Source of the DNA: JAVBLT01 sp031553315
GTDB lineage: Bacteria > Verrucomicrobiota > Kiritimatiellia > RFP12 > DVOR01
Reading direction: 5' to 3'
Assembly (NCBI GenBank): GCA_031553315.1
Contig: JAVBLT010000007.1
Location: forward strand, 1 to 64,000
Length of the DNA stretch: 64,000 nt
In this document: positions 34,523-45,032 of the stretch, piece after piece
How the letters are laid out: each line of letters starts with the position of its first letter
How positions within the stretch are numbered: position 1 is the stretch's first letter
Notes under the pieces: generated by a model
Seen by the model: only the letters and a program-made list of their open reading frames with translations
What the model was told of the DNA's origin: nothing
Database searches by the model: none
Translations under genes and position numbers: made by a program

Positions 34523-35531
34523 GGTTTTTCCTCTTTCTTTTAAAAGGTCCAATGAGAAAATGATAGGTTTCGGGCCATCCTGAAGGGCGAATCAGCGCGA
34601 GCGCCACACGCCACTCGATCGGTTTAAACGACAGTTTCGGTTTTTCAAAGGCGAAATCCACGCGGCTGAGCGAACCCTCGCAGCGAATCGCGGCAGGCCT
34701 TTCGCTCTCCCAGTGGCCGGCTTCATCGTCATCGCTCCAGGGCGAAGCAGTCAGCCTCACCACCGCCCCGGTGAATGCGCCTCCCGGAAAGGAAAAGCGC
34801 CCCGCGATAAAGGCCTCCGGCGAACGCACCGCATTCACCCGGCGCCGGGGCCAGGCTTTTCCGAGCTCAAGAAGGCCGCAGCAGAGCACCCCCACCCCTG
34901 CCAGCATCAGCCAAAGCGCCGCGTGGAAGCAGGCAATGCCGCACGCCCCGGTCAGAATCAGCGCCAAGGCAAACGGCACGCCGTTGACAGCGGCGATACC
35001 CTCCGCCCGCAACCGGGGCGCACGCTTCAGGCGAACTGTGATCGCCGAAAAAAGCGACACCCCGATAAAGAAAAAAAGATACGCGGAAAACCCCGTTGAA
35101 TACGAATGGTCTTGCCAATAAAGCCAGCCGGCAAGCGCCGAAAGAGTCAAAAAAAACGGAGAAAACAGTAGAATCGCCCAGCGGCGCTCCACGTTGAGCC
35201 AGGCCACGATCACCGCCCCCGGCGCGAGAGCTCCCGCAGGCAGCATCACCACCGCGCCCAATTGCGGATGGCGCAGGCAGAAGGCGGCCGCGTAAGCCAA
35301 ATGCGCCAAGGCAAACCCCGCGAACCAAGGTGCGGCGCGGCGTTTTTTGAAAAAGCTTCCCGTTGCGAAAATAAAAAGGCACCCCGTGAGCACCAGCGTG
35401 GAAAGCAGAACGCTCACCGCCGTCAGCGACGAATCCAAGCCGGAAGAAAAAATAAGCGCCATCACCGCCACGGGAAGCAACATGAAAAGGGTGAAAAGAA
35501 ACAATCCGCCAATCCCCGCTTTGATTTTCAT
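34512..35531 (-). CDS. Membrane protein paralogous to its DUF3592-like neighbours (module lost)
   Basis: The 339-residue protein shares the membrane bundle and the C-terminal tail (WPRRRVNAVRSPEAFIAGRF, then IEWRVALALI) with the genes on both sides. It lacks the CRVNP-bearing DUF3592 module. The ATG at 35531 overlaps the previous stop as ATGA and has GGAG upstream. Function is unknown. The pattern suggests tandem duplication followed by divergence. Confidence 0.78.
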   Translation of the reverse strand: MKIKAGIGGLFLFTLFMLLPVAVMALIFSSGLDSSLTAVSVLLSTLVLTGCLFIFATGSFFKKRRAAPWFAGFALAHLAYAAAFCLRHPQLGAVVMLPAGALAPGAVIVAWLNVERRWAILLFSPFFLTLSALAGWLYWQDHSYSTGFSAYLFFFIGVSLFSAITVRLKRAPRLRAEGIAAVNGVPFALALILTGACGIACFHAALWLMLAGVGVLCCGLLELGKAWPRRRVNAVRSPEAFIAGRFSFPGGAFTGAVVRLTASPWSDDDEAGHWESERPAAIRCEGSLSRVDFAFEKPKLSFKPIEWRVALALIRPSGWPETYHFLIGPFKRKRKNHAC

Positions 35532-36676
35532 TTCCAGCTCCACGTTTCGGGCGCCAATTGGAAACGGTAACGCTCGGGTCTGCCGCGCCCCCGCAGCGTC
35601 AGCGTGAGGTGCCATTGAATGCGATCGTCAAAAAGCCGGGGATCATCGAAAGCAAAAGCAAGGCGGCAGACTGTGCCATCGCAAAACACCTGCTGTTTAT
35701 GAAGCGTTTGCTCCCAGCGCGTTTTCAAAATGATTGAGTTGCCCTGCGAAATTTCCTGTTTGGCTTCAAGATGAATCTCTGCTTCGGTTATCTCGCCGGT
35801 GGAACAGGGAAAGACGAAATTCCCCGTGACGAAGCGCCCCGCACCGCGCTCAAGCACCACCTTCCGTTTCGGCCAAAGCCACCACAGCCAAGCGAACCCG
35901 ACCGTCGCAAAAGCCACACCCGGCAACAAAACCTCCAGCCCGGCCATCACCAACCCCGCGCCTAAGAACAGGCTTGGAAGAAAAAACGGCGACCAACGAT
36001 TTTTGATTCTCACCCGGGCAAGCAAAAACAAAAGCGAAATCAAAAAAAGCGTCAGCGAAGGCGCCAGAACCACGCTCGTCGGAAATGGCCGAGCCGCCAC
36101 AAACGCATCTGCGGGCGCATGAAGCAAAGCCCAATACATGAACAGCGCAAACCCCAAATGAAGCGCCGTGAACGCCGTGAACCAAGGCGCCCGCTTTCCC
36201 TTGAACAAAAGAAAGCACCCCGGAACAAAGAAAAGAAGCGACAAACCCAACACCAGGTTCATCCGTTTAAAAACATCATAAGGTTTCGGAGACCAAAACA
36301 GCACCGCCTCCGCGGCATTTCCAGGATTCACCCGGCAAACAAGCTTTGCACCGGTGAGCGCAAAGGCCCGCCGTTCTTTTTCTCCCGTATAGGTGCCGCG
36401 GCGCTCCTCGCCCTGGGCGAAATAGGCGTAATGCACGGGATGATGCACGTCGGCGCCGGTCTCGCTTTGAACAATTGCCGCATCTGCGGGAGCCCAGGTG
36501 GCATAACGATGGGTCGAGACAACGCTTTTTGCGATAAAAAACATGAAGCCCGCCACAAACAAGGCAACAATCAGGAACCAAAGCCCGGAAAGCACACGAT
36601 CCGTCTTAGCCGAAATCGTGGTTCCCATGTGGCACCAAGGCACAAAGACAATCTGTGTTTTGTTGTCATTCCTCAT
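35528..36676 (-). CDS. DUF3592-like membrane protein, single module
   Basis: The 382-residue protein begins with a membrane helix. It then has one DUF3592-like module ending KLVCRVNPGNAAEAVLFWS, a bundle of about five helices, and the tail shared by the cluster (FVFPCSTGEI, VFCDGTVCRLAF and IQWHLTLTL). AAGGGG lies eight bases before the ATG. It is the first full gene of a three-paralogue operon. Nothing in the sequence indicates a substrate or enzymatic activity. Confidence 0.8.
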   Translation of the reverse strand: MRNDNKTQIVFVPWCHMGTTISAKTDRVLSGLWFLIVALFVAGFMFFIAKSVVSTHRYATWAPADAAIVQSETGADVHHPVHYAYFAQGEERRGTYTGEKERRAFALTGAKLVCRVNPGNAAEAVLFWSPKPYDVFKRMNLVLGLSLLFFVPGCFLLFKGKRAPWFTAFTALHLGFALFMYWALLHAPADAFVAARPFPTSVVLAPSLTLFLISLLFLLARVRIKNRWSPFFLPSLFLGAGLVMAGLEVLLPGVAFATVGFAWLWWLWPKRKVVLERGAGRFVTGNFVFPCSTGEITEAEIHLEAKQEISQGNSIILKTRWEQTLHKQQVFCDGTVCRLAFAFDDPRLFDDRIQWHLTLTLRGRGRPERYRFQLAPETWSWK

Positions 36677-36715
36677 TGTTTCACCCCTTTTACCTTCACA
36701 CGCTCCATCCGGAAA

Positions 36716-36826
36716 TCACGGGTCTGGATCTTGCTGTTTCAACGTAAACGCCAAGCGCCACACCCCGCCCGCAAACACTCCGAGGAGGAGCATCGAAAAA
36801 AAAAGATAAAATCCGCTCAGTTTCAT
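36716..36826 (-). CDS. Possible 36-residue single-span membrane peptide
   Basis: ATG at 36826 opens a 36-residue frame with one hydrophobic helix (FYLFFSMLLLGVFAGGVW) and a short polar tail ending in QQDPDP. It lies 39 bases upstream of the DUF3592-like operon on the same strand. The ribosome site is poor. The VWRLAFTLK segment faintly resembles the W-x-x-x-x-L tail of the neighbours, so it could be a fragment of a fourth paralogue. Confidence 0.35.
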   Translation of the reverse strand: MKLSGFYLFFSMLLLGVFAGGVWRLAFTLKQQDPDP

Positions 36827-36898
36827 CCGACCGTTTCCCAACGCGACACCTTCCTGCCTGCGGTAGAGTATAGCACGGCACCTTCACAGATCCAAATG

Positions 36899-36938
36899 AA
36901 AAAACACCGGCTTTTTTCTAAAAAAGCCGGTGTTTTTT
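36899..36938 (-). terminator. Bidirectional-looking terminator after the V-ATPase operon
   Basis: ACACCGGCTTTTTT pairs with AAAAAAGCCGGTGT and has A/T runs on both sides. It lies 15 bases after the atpK stop. Confidence 0.9.
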
Positions 36939-36953
36939 GAGGTATGCGCTGTT

Positions 36954-37427
36954 TTACAGTTTGTCGACCACCAGATAGGTGAAGACCATTGTGAAAATGG
37001 CGGTGGTTTCGACCACGCCCAGCGCGGCGAGGTTGTTGGTGAAGCCCATGCCGGTCTCGCCCTGCGCGGCGGCGGCGGCGGCGGCGGCGCGGCCTTGGAA
37101 GACGGCCGACATGCCGATGGCCGTGCCGGAGAAGATGCCCAGAATCAGCAGGGCGAGCCCCGTGCCGGGAAAGGCGGTTTCGGCGACGGCCATCTCCTTG
37201 ACCTTGCCGTTCATGGCAAACATGAGAATCATCCCGTAAAGCGTCTGCGTGATGGCCACGCCCACATAGGAGAGAAGGATGAAGGGCGCGGGTTTGTTTT
37301 GCGCGTAGCATTTCTTCCATGAGCCAATCGCCGACGAGGCGGCGAAACCGCACCCCACCGCCGACCCCAAGGCGCTCAAACTCAAAGCCGCAACGGCACC
37401 GGCGACACCAAGAGCTACTTCGTTCAT
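36954..37427 (-). CDS. atpK: V-type ATPase membrane rotor subunit K (c subunit)
   Basis: The 157-residue proteolipid has two hairpins (four helices). The ion-binding glutamate is E140 in ALGVVETTAIF. T60-Q61 (in AITQTLYG) and Q111 (in VFQGRAAA) match positions that coordinate Na+ in the Enterococcus hirae NtpK ring. As there, only the second hairpin has a carboxylate. A run of eight alanines follows Q111. It is the last gene of the operon, 20 bases after atpI. Na+ coupling is an inference from these residues only. Confidence 0.95.
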   Translation of the reverse strand: MNEVALGVAGAVAALSLSALGSAVGCGFAASSAIGSWKKCYAQNKPAPFILLSYVGVAITQTLYGMILMFAMNGKVKEMAVAETAFPGTGLALLILGIFSGTAIGMSAVFQGRAAAAAAAAQGETGMGFTNNLAALGVVETTAIFTMVFTYLVVDKL

Positions 37428-37447
37428 GTTTTTTTATTCCTTTTCTG

Positions 37448-39322
37448 TTAAGATGCCGACTCATCGGTCGGGTGCGGAGCACTGTTGAAGGGCGAGAAGG
37501 GTATACCCGACCAGGTAATCCCCTTTGCGGATGAAAATTCAAGCGTGTTGAGGCGCACGGCGTGCACGAGCACCCCCAAGGCGCCCATTCCCAGGTTGAG
37601 CACATGCCCCAGCAGGAGAATGAGCAGCATGGCGGGGATTTTCACAATGAGGGGCAGATCAAGGTTCACGGCCATGCCGTTGAAGTTGGAGGCGAGCTGC
37701 ACGGAGGCCATGCTCACGGCGTAGAGGCGCACGTAGGAGATGATGTCGCTCATGCAGCTGAGCACATTGAGCAGGAGCATGGGGTAGTCGATGATGTTGG
37801 CCTTGATTTCGGAGCGGTTGTGCATGAAGAGCACAATCATCGCCACCGAAGCGCCGAGCAGGTACGGGATCCACGCGGGAAAGACGAAACCGGGCACCAC
37901 GATGCCGCAGGTCACGCAATACATCGACCAGACCACGCCCAGCCACCCCAGCTCCGCGAACATACGCGTGTTGGGGGCAAGCAAAACGGCATTCCACACG
38001 CGGGCCAGGGAGAGGTGCGCGGCGCCGATGGTGAAGCAGAGCTGCATGATGTTGGCCGTATCGCCCAGCCAGGCGGCGGTGGGGGGGATCATCCAGGCGG
38101 GAAGCGCGGCGGGGGCGATGCCGAACCAGGAGGCGGAAAGAATGCCCCAGAAAATCGTCGCCAACGCAAAGACAACCATCAGGGTGAAGGGCGCCGAGGG
38201 TGCTTTCGGAAGCTTGCGGCGGGCAAGAACGGTGAGGATGAGCATCAGCGCGCCGTAGCCGGCGTCGCCCACGAGCATGGCGAAGAAGAGGGTGAAAAAG
38301 GCGTAGAAGGCCATGCTCATATCCACTTCGTCGTAGGCGGGCATGAAGCCGAGGCCTTTGAAGAGGGCGATGATGGGGCGGAAGAGGCGCGGCGGCCGGA
38401 GGAGGGTGGGCGGGCGTTCGTCAGGCAGCGAGTCGCGCAGGGAAACACCCCACCCTTCGGCTTCGACGGTTTGGGCGAGGCGGTCTTCATCGCTCACGGG
38501 GATGAAGCCGGAGATGTGGGCCACGGGGCCGGCCACATGCATGTTTTCCGCCACGGCGGCGAAGGTTCGGGCCTCTTTGCGGCGGGCGAATTCGGTCTTG
38601 AAACGGGGGCGCAGCCCGTCGGCGGCGGCGGCGAGTTTGGCGGTGACCCCGGCGGAGGCGGCGGCGATTTCGGCAACGCGGCGGCGCATGGCTTCGGGCG
38701 GCAGCGCGGGAGGGGTCAGCACGTCGCAGGCTTTGGGCAGGGGTTTGCCTTCGCCGATCACGGCGGCAAAGCGGTAGAAGCGATCGTCGGCCTCGAAGGG
38801 AATCACGCAGCGGTCGTCGATGGCGGCGAGGCCGGTTTCCGTGGAAAGCGGTTCGCGCACGAGGAGGACGGGCCGGCCTTCTGCGGCGAGGCGGTTGAGG
38901 TCTTCGGGCTCGAAATCGCCGAAGGGCGCGAAGCGGAGAAGCTCCTGCCCGAGGCGGGCGCGTTCTTCGTTGAGGCGGGTCAGAAGCGCGGCGGCTTCGT
39001 TGACGGCGGCCACATCGTGGGAAGGCGACCAAGCGGGCACGTGAATTTTTTCGGCCGCTTTCAGCAGCGCGGGCAGAGCCATTGAGGCGAGCGGCGAGGC
39101 GGGATCCACTTTGAAGGTCATGGTTCCGCCGCTTTGGGCGAGGTCGAGCATGCGCAGGGCCTGTTCGGCGGCGTCGAGCTCGGCGGCGGCGCGGCGGATG
39201 GAGGCGGAATCGACGATTGCCGCTTCCACGTGCACGGCGTTGAGGGCGGCGAGCTTTTTGAGGGCGGCCCGTTTTTCACGCGCAAGGCACAGGATGGTGA
39301 GATGCCTCATCGGAACAATCAT
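37448..39322 (-). CDS. atpI: V-type ATPase subunit I (stator, a-subunit homologue)
   Basis: The 624-residue protein has a soluble N-terminal half that starts MIVPMRHLTILCLAREKRAAL. Its C-terminal half has about seven membrane helices. Segments such as GLGFMPAYDEVDMSMAFYAF, FAMLVGDAGYGAL and SYVRLYAVSMASVQLA are typical of V-type I subunits; the last carries the stator arginine. ATG at 39322 overlaps the atpD stop as ATGA and has GGAGG upstream. Ion channels form between this subunit and the K ring. Confidence 0.95.
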   Translation of the reverse strand: MIVPMRHLTILCLAREKRAALKKLAALNAVHVEAAIVDSASIRRAAAELDAAEQALRMLDLAQSGGTMTFKVDPASPLASMALPALLKAAEKIHVPAWSPSHDVAAVNEAAALLTRLNEERARLGQELLRFAPFGDFEPEDLNRLAAEGRPVLLVREPLSTETGLAAIDDRCVIPFEADDRFYRFAAVIGEGKPLPKACDVLTPPALPPEAMRRRVAEIAAASAGVTAKLAAAADGLRPRFKTEFARRKEARTFAAVAENMHVAGPVAHISGFIPVSDEDRLAQTVEAEGWGVSLRDSLPDERPPTLLRPPRLFRPIIALFKGLGFMPAYDEVDMSMAFYAFFTLFFAMLVGDAGYGALMLILTVLARRKLPKAPSAPFTLMVVFALATIFWGILSASWFGIAPAALPAWMIPPTAAWLGDTANIMQLCFTIGAAHLSLARVWNAVLLAPNTRMFAELGWLGVVWSMYCVTCGIVVPGFVFPAWIPYLLGASVAMIVLFMHNRSEIKANIIDYPMLLLNVLSCMSDIISYVRLYAVSMASVQLASNFNGMAVNLDLPLIVKIPAMLLILLLGHVLNLGMGALGVLVHAVRLNTLEFSSAKGITWSGIPFSPFNSAPHPTDESAS

Positions 39323-39924
39323 GCGGCGCCTCCTTCAGCCGTGCGGCCTTTGGCGATTTTGCCGCGCACCACGGCGGCGGTCTGCTCGTCGCCGATGAAG
39401 ATGCGGATCACGCGGATGTTTTCCCTGCATTCGGGAATCTTCACTTTTTCGAAGAGGTTCACGCGCTGGGAGGTGGTGTGGAGCTCGGCTTCGATCAGTT
39501 CGCGCTGGCGCACGAGCACGTCGGCCTCGGCTTTGAGCTCCATGAGGGAGCGGAGCATGGCTTGGGCGTCGTCGACCCAGGCGGGGGTGCGGTAGGGATC
39601 CTGCGGCAGGTCGGAGGCGTCGATGCCGTGGTAAATGGGAATGGTCACGCCGGCGATGTTGCCGCTTTGGGTCTCCACGGCGCGGAAGGCCACAAGCGCG
39701 GAGGGGTCGACGGTTTCGTCGGAATAGAGGGCGACCCAGCGGTCGAGTTTTTTGCGGGCGTTTTCTTCGCGGGTCTGCACGTCGCCGAGGCGGGCGGTTA
39801 TGCCGGCGATTTCGGCCTGAAGCTGTTGCTTTTTGAGCTGAAGCATCGGCAAAAACCGTTCGTAACGCTTGAGGGCGTCGGTCTGGGCTTTGAGCTCGGT
39901 TTTTGTGTGCTTGATTTTAGCCAT
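39319..39924 (-). CDS. atpD: V-type ATPase central stalk subunit D
   Basis: The 201-residue coiled-coil protein fits subunit D: KIKHTKTELKAQ with LQLKKQQLQAEI at the N-terminus, and RVNLFEKVKIPECRENIRVI near the end. It forms the rotor shaft inside A3B3. I chose ATG at 39924 because it follows the atpB stop by two bases and matches the family start. The last 25 residues are low in conservation. Confidence 0.95.
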   Translation of the reverse strand: MAKIKHTKTELKAQTDALKRYERFLPMLQLKKQQLQAEIAGITARLGDVQTREENARKKLDRWVALYSDETVDPSALVAFRAVETQSGNIAGVTIPIYHGIDASDLPQDPYRTPAWVDDAQAMLRSLMELKAEADVLVRQRELIEAELHTTSQRVNLFEKVKIPECRENIRVIRIFIGDEQTAAVVRGKIAKGRTAEGGAA

Positions 39925-39926
39925 CT

Positions 39927-41220
<1,294 letters not shown>

Positions 41221-41228
<8 letters not shown>

Positions 41229-42978
41229 GGGGAGCCTCCGAGTAGAGCGTTTCAATGTGGGCGCGGCGGGTTTCGTATTCCTTGGAGCCGGCGGGGGCGA
41301 GGTGCCAGTCGATCATCGCCTGCTGGAGCTGCTGGAAGAGGCGGCGGGCATCGGGCTTGGTTTCAAAGGCGTAGTCGTGGCGGCCCACGATGCGCTCGAG
41401 GAGGGTGAAGACTTCGTTCTGGCGTTCAACGGAGGCGCGGGCGTCGACCTCGTGAAAGGCGTTTTGCTGCAAATAGGCGGCGTCGACCAGCTCCATTTTG
41501 AGGTAGGTCAGGAAATCGTTCATCGCGGTGCCTTCCTCGCCCACGACCTTCATCATTTGGGCGATGTCGTTGCCCGCGCGGATCACGCCGCGCATGGCTT
41601 CCACGCGGGCGGGCTCAATCACGCTGGGGTATTTGCTCCATGAGTCGAGCGGGTCGATGGCGGGGTAGCGGCGGGCGTCGGAGCGGGCGCGGGAGAGACC
41701 GTGGAAGGCGCCGACGACCTTGAGCGTGGCCTGGGTGACGGGTTCATCGAAGTTGCCGCCGGCGGGGGAAACGGTGCCGCCGATGGTGACGGAACCGATG
41801 GAGCCGTCTTTCAGGCGCACGCGGCCGGCGCGCTCGTAGAAACCGGCGATGACCGATTCAAGGTAGGCGGGGAAGGCTTCGTCGCCGGGGATTTCCTCAA
41901 GGCGGCCCGACATTTCACGGAGCGCCTGCGCCCAGCGCGAGGTGGAATCGGCCAGGAGCAGCACATTATACCCCATCTGCCGGTAATAGGCGGCCAGCGT
42001 CACGGCGGTGTAAACCGAGGCTTCGCGGGCGGCCACGGGCATGGATGAAGTGTTGCAGATGATGACGGTGCGCTCCATGAGCGACCGGCCGGTGCGCGGG
42101 TCGGTGATCTCGGGGAATTCGCGCAGGGTTTCGACCACCTCGCCGGCGCGCTCGCCGCAGGCCGCGATGATCACGATGTCGACCTCCGCGTTGCGGCTGG
42201 TCGTGTGCTGGATCACGGTCTTGCCCGCGCCGAAGGGCCCGGGAATGCAGTAGGTGCCGCCGAGAGCCACAGGGAAAAAGGTGTCGATCGAGCGCATCCC
42301 CGTCACGAGGGTTTCGGTGGGGCGCAGGCGCTCGGCGTAGGCGGTCACGGGGAGCTTCACGGGCCAGCGCTGGAGCATCTTCACAGGCACATCGCGCCCT
42401 TCGGCATCGGTCAGCACGGCGATGGGGTCGACGATGGTATACTCGCCGGCGGGCGCGACCGATTTCACGGTGTACACATCGCGCAGGGCGAAGGGCACCA
42501 TGATGCGGTGGGTGTAGATCCCTTCAGGCACCGTGCCCAGCGTTTCGCCCGCGGTCAGCCGGTCGCCGGCCTTGGCCGAAGGCGTGAACGCCCATTGGGC
42601 GGTGCGGCTCAGCGGGTCGAGATACGTGCCGCGCTGCAGGAAAAAGCCGCACGTTTCGGCAAGCAGCGGCAAGGGGTTCTGGAGCCCGTCGTACACCTGG
42701 CCCAGAAGGCCGGGGGCAAGCTCGGCGGAAAGCAGGCCGCCGGAAAAATCAAGCCGGTCGCCGATTTTGAGGCCGCGGGTATCTTCAAAGACCTGCATAT
42801 CGGCCACGCCGCCGCGAATGCGGACGATTTCAGCCATCAGCCGGAGCTCATCTTTGCCATCCTGAGGAATACAGGCGTAGCCCACTTCGTTTTGCGCAAC
42901 CGCGCCGCCAAAGGCGACCGTGATCATGTTGCCGTTGACTGCCGTGATCTGGCCCGTTACCTCTTCCTCATGTTGCAT
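41221..42978 (-). CDS. atpA: V-type ATPase catalytic subunit A
   Basis: The 585-residue subunit has Walker A GPFGAGKT near residue 240 and ACGERAGEVVETLREFPE with the catalytic glutamate. It also has the V-specific non-homologous region and LLADSTSRWAQALREMSGRL. It synthesises or hydrolyses ATP depending on the gradient. ATG at 42978 lies 11 bases after AAGGAG; a TTG three codons upstream is too close to that site. The first residues are acidic and poorly conserved. Confidence 0.97.
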
Positions 42979-43004
42979 AGAATCCAAAGCTCCTTCCTGA
43001 AAAT

Positions 43005-43529
43005 CTAAAGCGTCGCCTTCGGCAGCGCGGCCTCCACGCGTTTGCGGCCGGCCTCCTGCGAGAGGCGGCGCCAGCGGGAAACAATCCCCAAATGGATCGC
43101 GTAAGCGAAAACGGCCTGTTTGGCGATCGGGTCGAAGCCCTGGAGCGCTTCGGCTTCCTGCCAGCGGATCCGGTCGAGCGCCTTTTCGCGGCTCATCGGA
43201 TCCTGATTGCCCTCAAAAGCGTTGTCCACGCTCCGCTCAATGCCCGAATCGCACGCCTCCGCGGGCAGCGGCTGAGCCGCCGCCTTGCGTGAACCGAGGC
43301 GGCGGCGGGCCACGGCGTTGCGCAAAATGGCCTCGCGGTCGGCCCAGGCGCGAACAAAGGGATGATCCGATTCCGCAGGGTCGCCTCCGCGGGCGAGCAG
43401 CTCGGCGGCGGCGGCGTCGCGCGCGGAGAGCTGCTCGCGGCAGGCCTCCGCGAAAGCGTCGACCGAAACGGCGGGAGGGCGGTCCAACGACAGCATCGGC
43501 AGCGAAGCGAGCAGGTAATCTACAGCCAT
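43005..43529 (-). CDS. DUF2764 protein of V-ATPase operons
   Basis: The 174-residue mostly helical protein starts MAVDYLLASLPMLSLDRPP, the standard opening of the DUF2764 family. That family is found between subunits E and A in V-ATPase operons of Chlamydiae, Bacteroidetes and relatives. It is thought to stand in for peripheral or accessory subunits, but I know of no proof. In this window it occupies the place where subunit C or F genes lie in other operons. ATG at 43529 fits the family start. Confidence 0.88.
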   Translation of the reverse strand: MAVDYLLASLPMLSLDRPPAVSVDAFAEACREQLSARDAAAAELLARGGDPAESDHPFVRAWADREAILRNAVARRRLGSRKAAAQPLPAEACDSGIERSVDNAFEGNQDPMSREKALDRIRWQEAEALQGFDPIAKQAVFAYAIHLGIVSRWRRLSQEAGRKRVEAALPKATL

Positions 43530-43552
43530 CCCCTGGAACCCTTTCAAAAACG

Positions 43553-44125
43553 TTACTTGATCAGCGCCGCCAAATCGGGGCGCAACAGATCGGAAAGCGC
43601 GGCGGCCACGGCTTTTCCGGTGAAATCGTGCTCCACCCGGCCGCCTTCGAGGCGCACGCGGAAACCGCCGCCGGTGTGCTCATCGGTCACGAGCGTGAAC
43701 GCCTGCCGACCGGCAAGTTCGGCGCGGAGAGCGTCAAGAACCTTCTTGCCGGCGGCCACTTCGACCGAGCCCTTTCCGAGGTAGGCCTTCACGGCTTCCT
43801 GCGCGAGGGGAGCGACCCAGTCGCCGGAGGCCATGGAGGCGGAAACATCGGTGATCAGGAGCTTGGAGAGCATGGCGCCCACATCGCGCTCGATCCCCAG
43901 AAGCACGTCGCGCGCGGCCTGGCGGAGGGTTTCCCGGGCGCTGACTTTAAAGGCTTCGGCATCGCGTTCGCCTTTGGCGCGGAGCTCGGCGGCCTTGGTT
44001 TCGGCGTCTTTCACGAGGCGGTCGGCCTTGCCGCGGGCATCGTCGAGGAGGGTTTTCGCATCGCTTTTGGCGCGGTCGACACCCTCTTTTTGGATCCGGT
44101 TGAGCAATTTGTCCAAGTCTTGCAT
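43553..44125 (-). CDS. atpE: V-type ATPase peripheral stalk subunit E
   Basis: The 190-residue protein has a long charged N-terminal helix (about 1-75, rich in Lys/Asp/Ala) and a globular C-terminal domain ending VAAALSDLLRPDLAALI, as in subunit E. It would form the stator stalk; no gene for its usual partner G/H is visible. It is the first gene of the operon, just after a strong promoter. Confidence 0.9.
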   Translation of the reverse strand: MQDLDKLLNRIQKEGVDRAKSDAKTLLDDARGKADRLVKDAETKAAELRAKGERDAEAFKVSARETLRQAARDVLLGIERDVGAMLSKLLITDVSASMASGDWVAPLAQEAVKAYLGKGSVEVAAGKKVLDALRAELAGRQAFTLVTDEHTGGGFRVRLEGGRVEHDFTGKAVAAALSDLLRPDLAALIK

Positions 44126-44165
44126 CTTCTTACGCTTCCTTCCGCTTCATCCAGCAAATCGGTTC

Positions 44166-44194
44166 ATTATACATACCTCGCGGTATGTGCACAA
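44166..44194 (-). promoter_or_regulatory. V-ATPase operon promoter with inverted repeat in the spacer
   Basis: TTGTGC (44194-44189) and a perfect TATAAT (44171-44166) are exactly 17 bases apart. The spacer contains the perfect inverted repeat CATACC-GCGA-GGTATG (44172-44187), a likely operator between the two promoter boxes. The start site would be about 35 bases before atpE. Confidence 0.7.
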
Positions 44195-44221
44195 GGGGAA
44201 ATTCCGCCGCAGGCAAAAAAC

Positions 44222-45028
44222 TCATGGGTCGAAAACACCTTCCCGCACCAGCTCGGCATCTTCTTCCGCAGTGAGCTTGATGGGGGCGCTGGGTTCTTCG
44301 CCGCGCTTGATGCGCTCGATCTCTTCGCGGCGCTTTTCGGCGGCGACGAGCTCGGCGGCTTTTCGGGCGAGTTCATCTTGCATCGCGGCGCTTCGTGCGG
44401 CATCTTCGGCGGCTTTTTTCGTGCGCTCGGCTTCATCTTTGGCGGCTTCGCGGGCGGCGAGGCGCTCTTTGAAAGAGGGCTCGGCATCGGTCGGCGCGGG
44501 AATCGCGCCCGGGGATCCGGGGGTGAGGGCCCGGCGCAGAGCCGTGGCGGGCGCGGCGACCGGAGGAGGCGCGGCGGCAAGCTCGTCGCCCTCGGGCTGA
44601 AGGAGGCCTTTGCCCAGCTTGAATGTGAGCTCGAGGCCGTCTTCCTCGCGCAGCACGGTGGCGGTTTCCTTCATGCGGTCGGCGGCGAGCAGCTGAAAAC
44701 CGTTTTTACTCTCGCCCACGGTGAGCAGGTAACTGATGGCGGGGCTGACGGTGCTGTCGACGAAGGCCGCGCACAGCTCGTTTTGCGGGGTGATGGTGAT
44801 TCCGCACATGAACAGCCTGGCCGCGATTTCCTCCCGGTTTTTCTGCTCCTGCGCCTGTTGCACGCTCAGCGGCACGGCGGCGGCGGGCGCTTCGGTGATG
44901 TCGCCGAAGGGCAGGCGGTCGACGATGACCTGATAATAATCAAACTCGTGCTTCTGGAGCGAACGCATCCCCTGCGCGCCGAGGGCGGCGCAACAGAAAA
45001 GCGCGGGTATAAGGATGGCGCGGCGCAT
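44222..45028 (-). CDS. Exported protein of unknown function with C-terminal coiled coil
   Basis: The 268-residue protein has a signal peptide (cut near residue 18) and a conserved-looking domain of about 120 residues. A Pro/Ala linker and a charged helix of about 80 residues (Lys/Glu/Arg, 185-260) follow. I do not recognise the family. It lies four bases after the PqiC-like gene, so it probably belongs to the MCE transport operon. The V-ATPase promoter begins 27 bases after its stop. Confidence 0.72.
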   Translation of the reverse strand: MRRAILIPALFCCAALGAQGMRSLQKHEFDYYQVIVDRLPFGDITEAPAAAVPLSVQQAQEQKNREEIAARLFMCGITITPQNELCAAFVDSTVSPAISYLLTVGESKNGFQLLAADRMKETATVLREEDGLELTFKLGKGLLQPEGDELAAAPPPVAAPATALRRALTPGSPGAIPAPTDAEPSFKERLAAREAAKDEAERTKKAAEDAARSAAMQDELARKAAELVAAEKRREEIERIKRGEEPSAPIKLTAEEDAELVREGVFDP

Positions 45029-45032
45029 GGCG

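Noticed and set aside
41236..41252. TAGAGCG-TTTCAATG inside the end of atpA, resembling the repeat terminus
   Set aside because: It is in the coding sequence of a normal subunit A C-terminus and lacks the rest of the repeat, so chance is likely.
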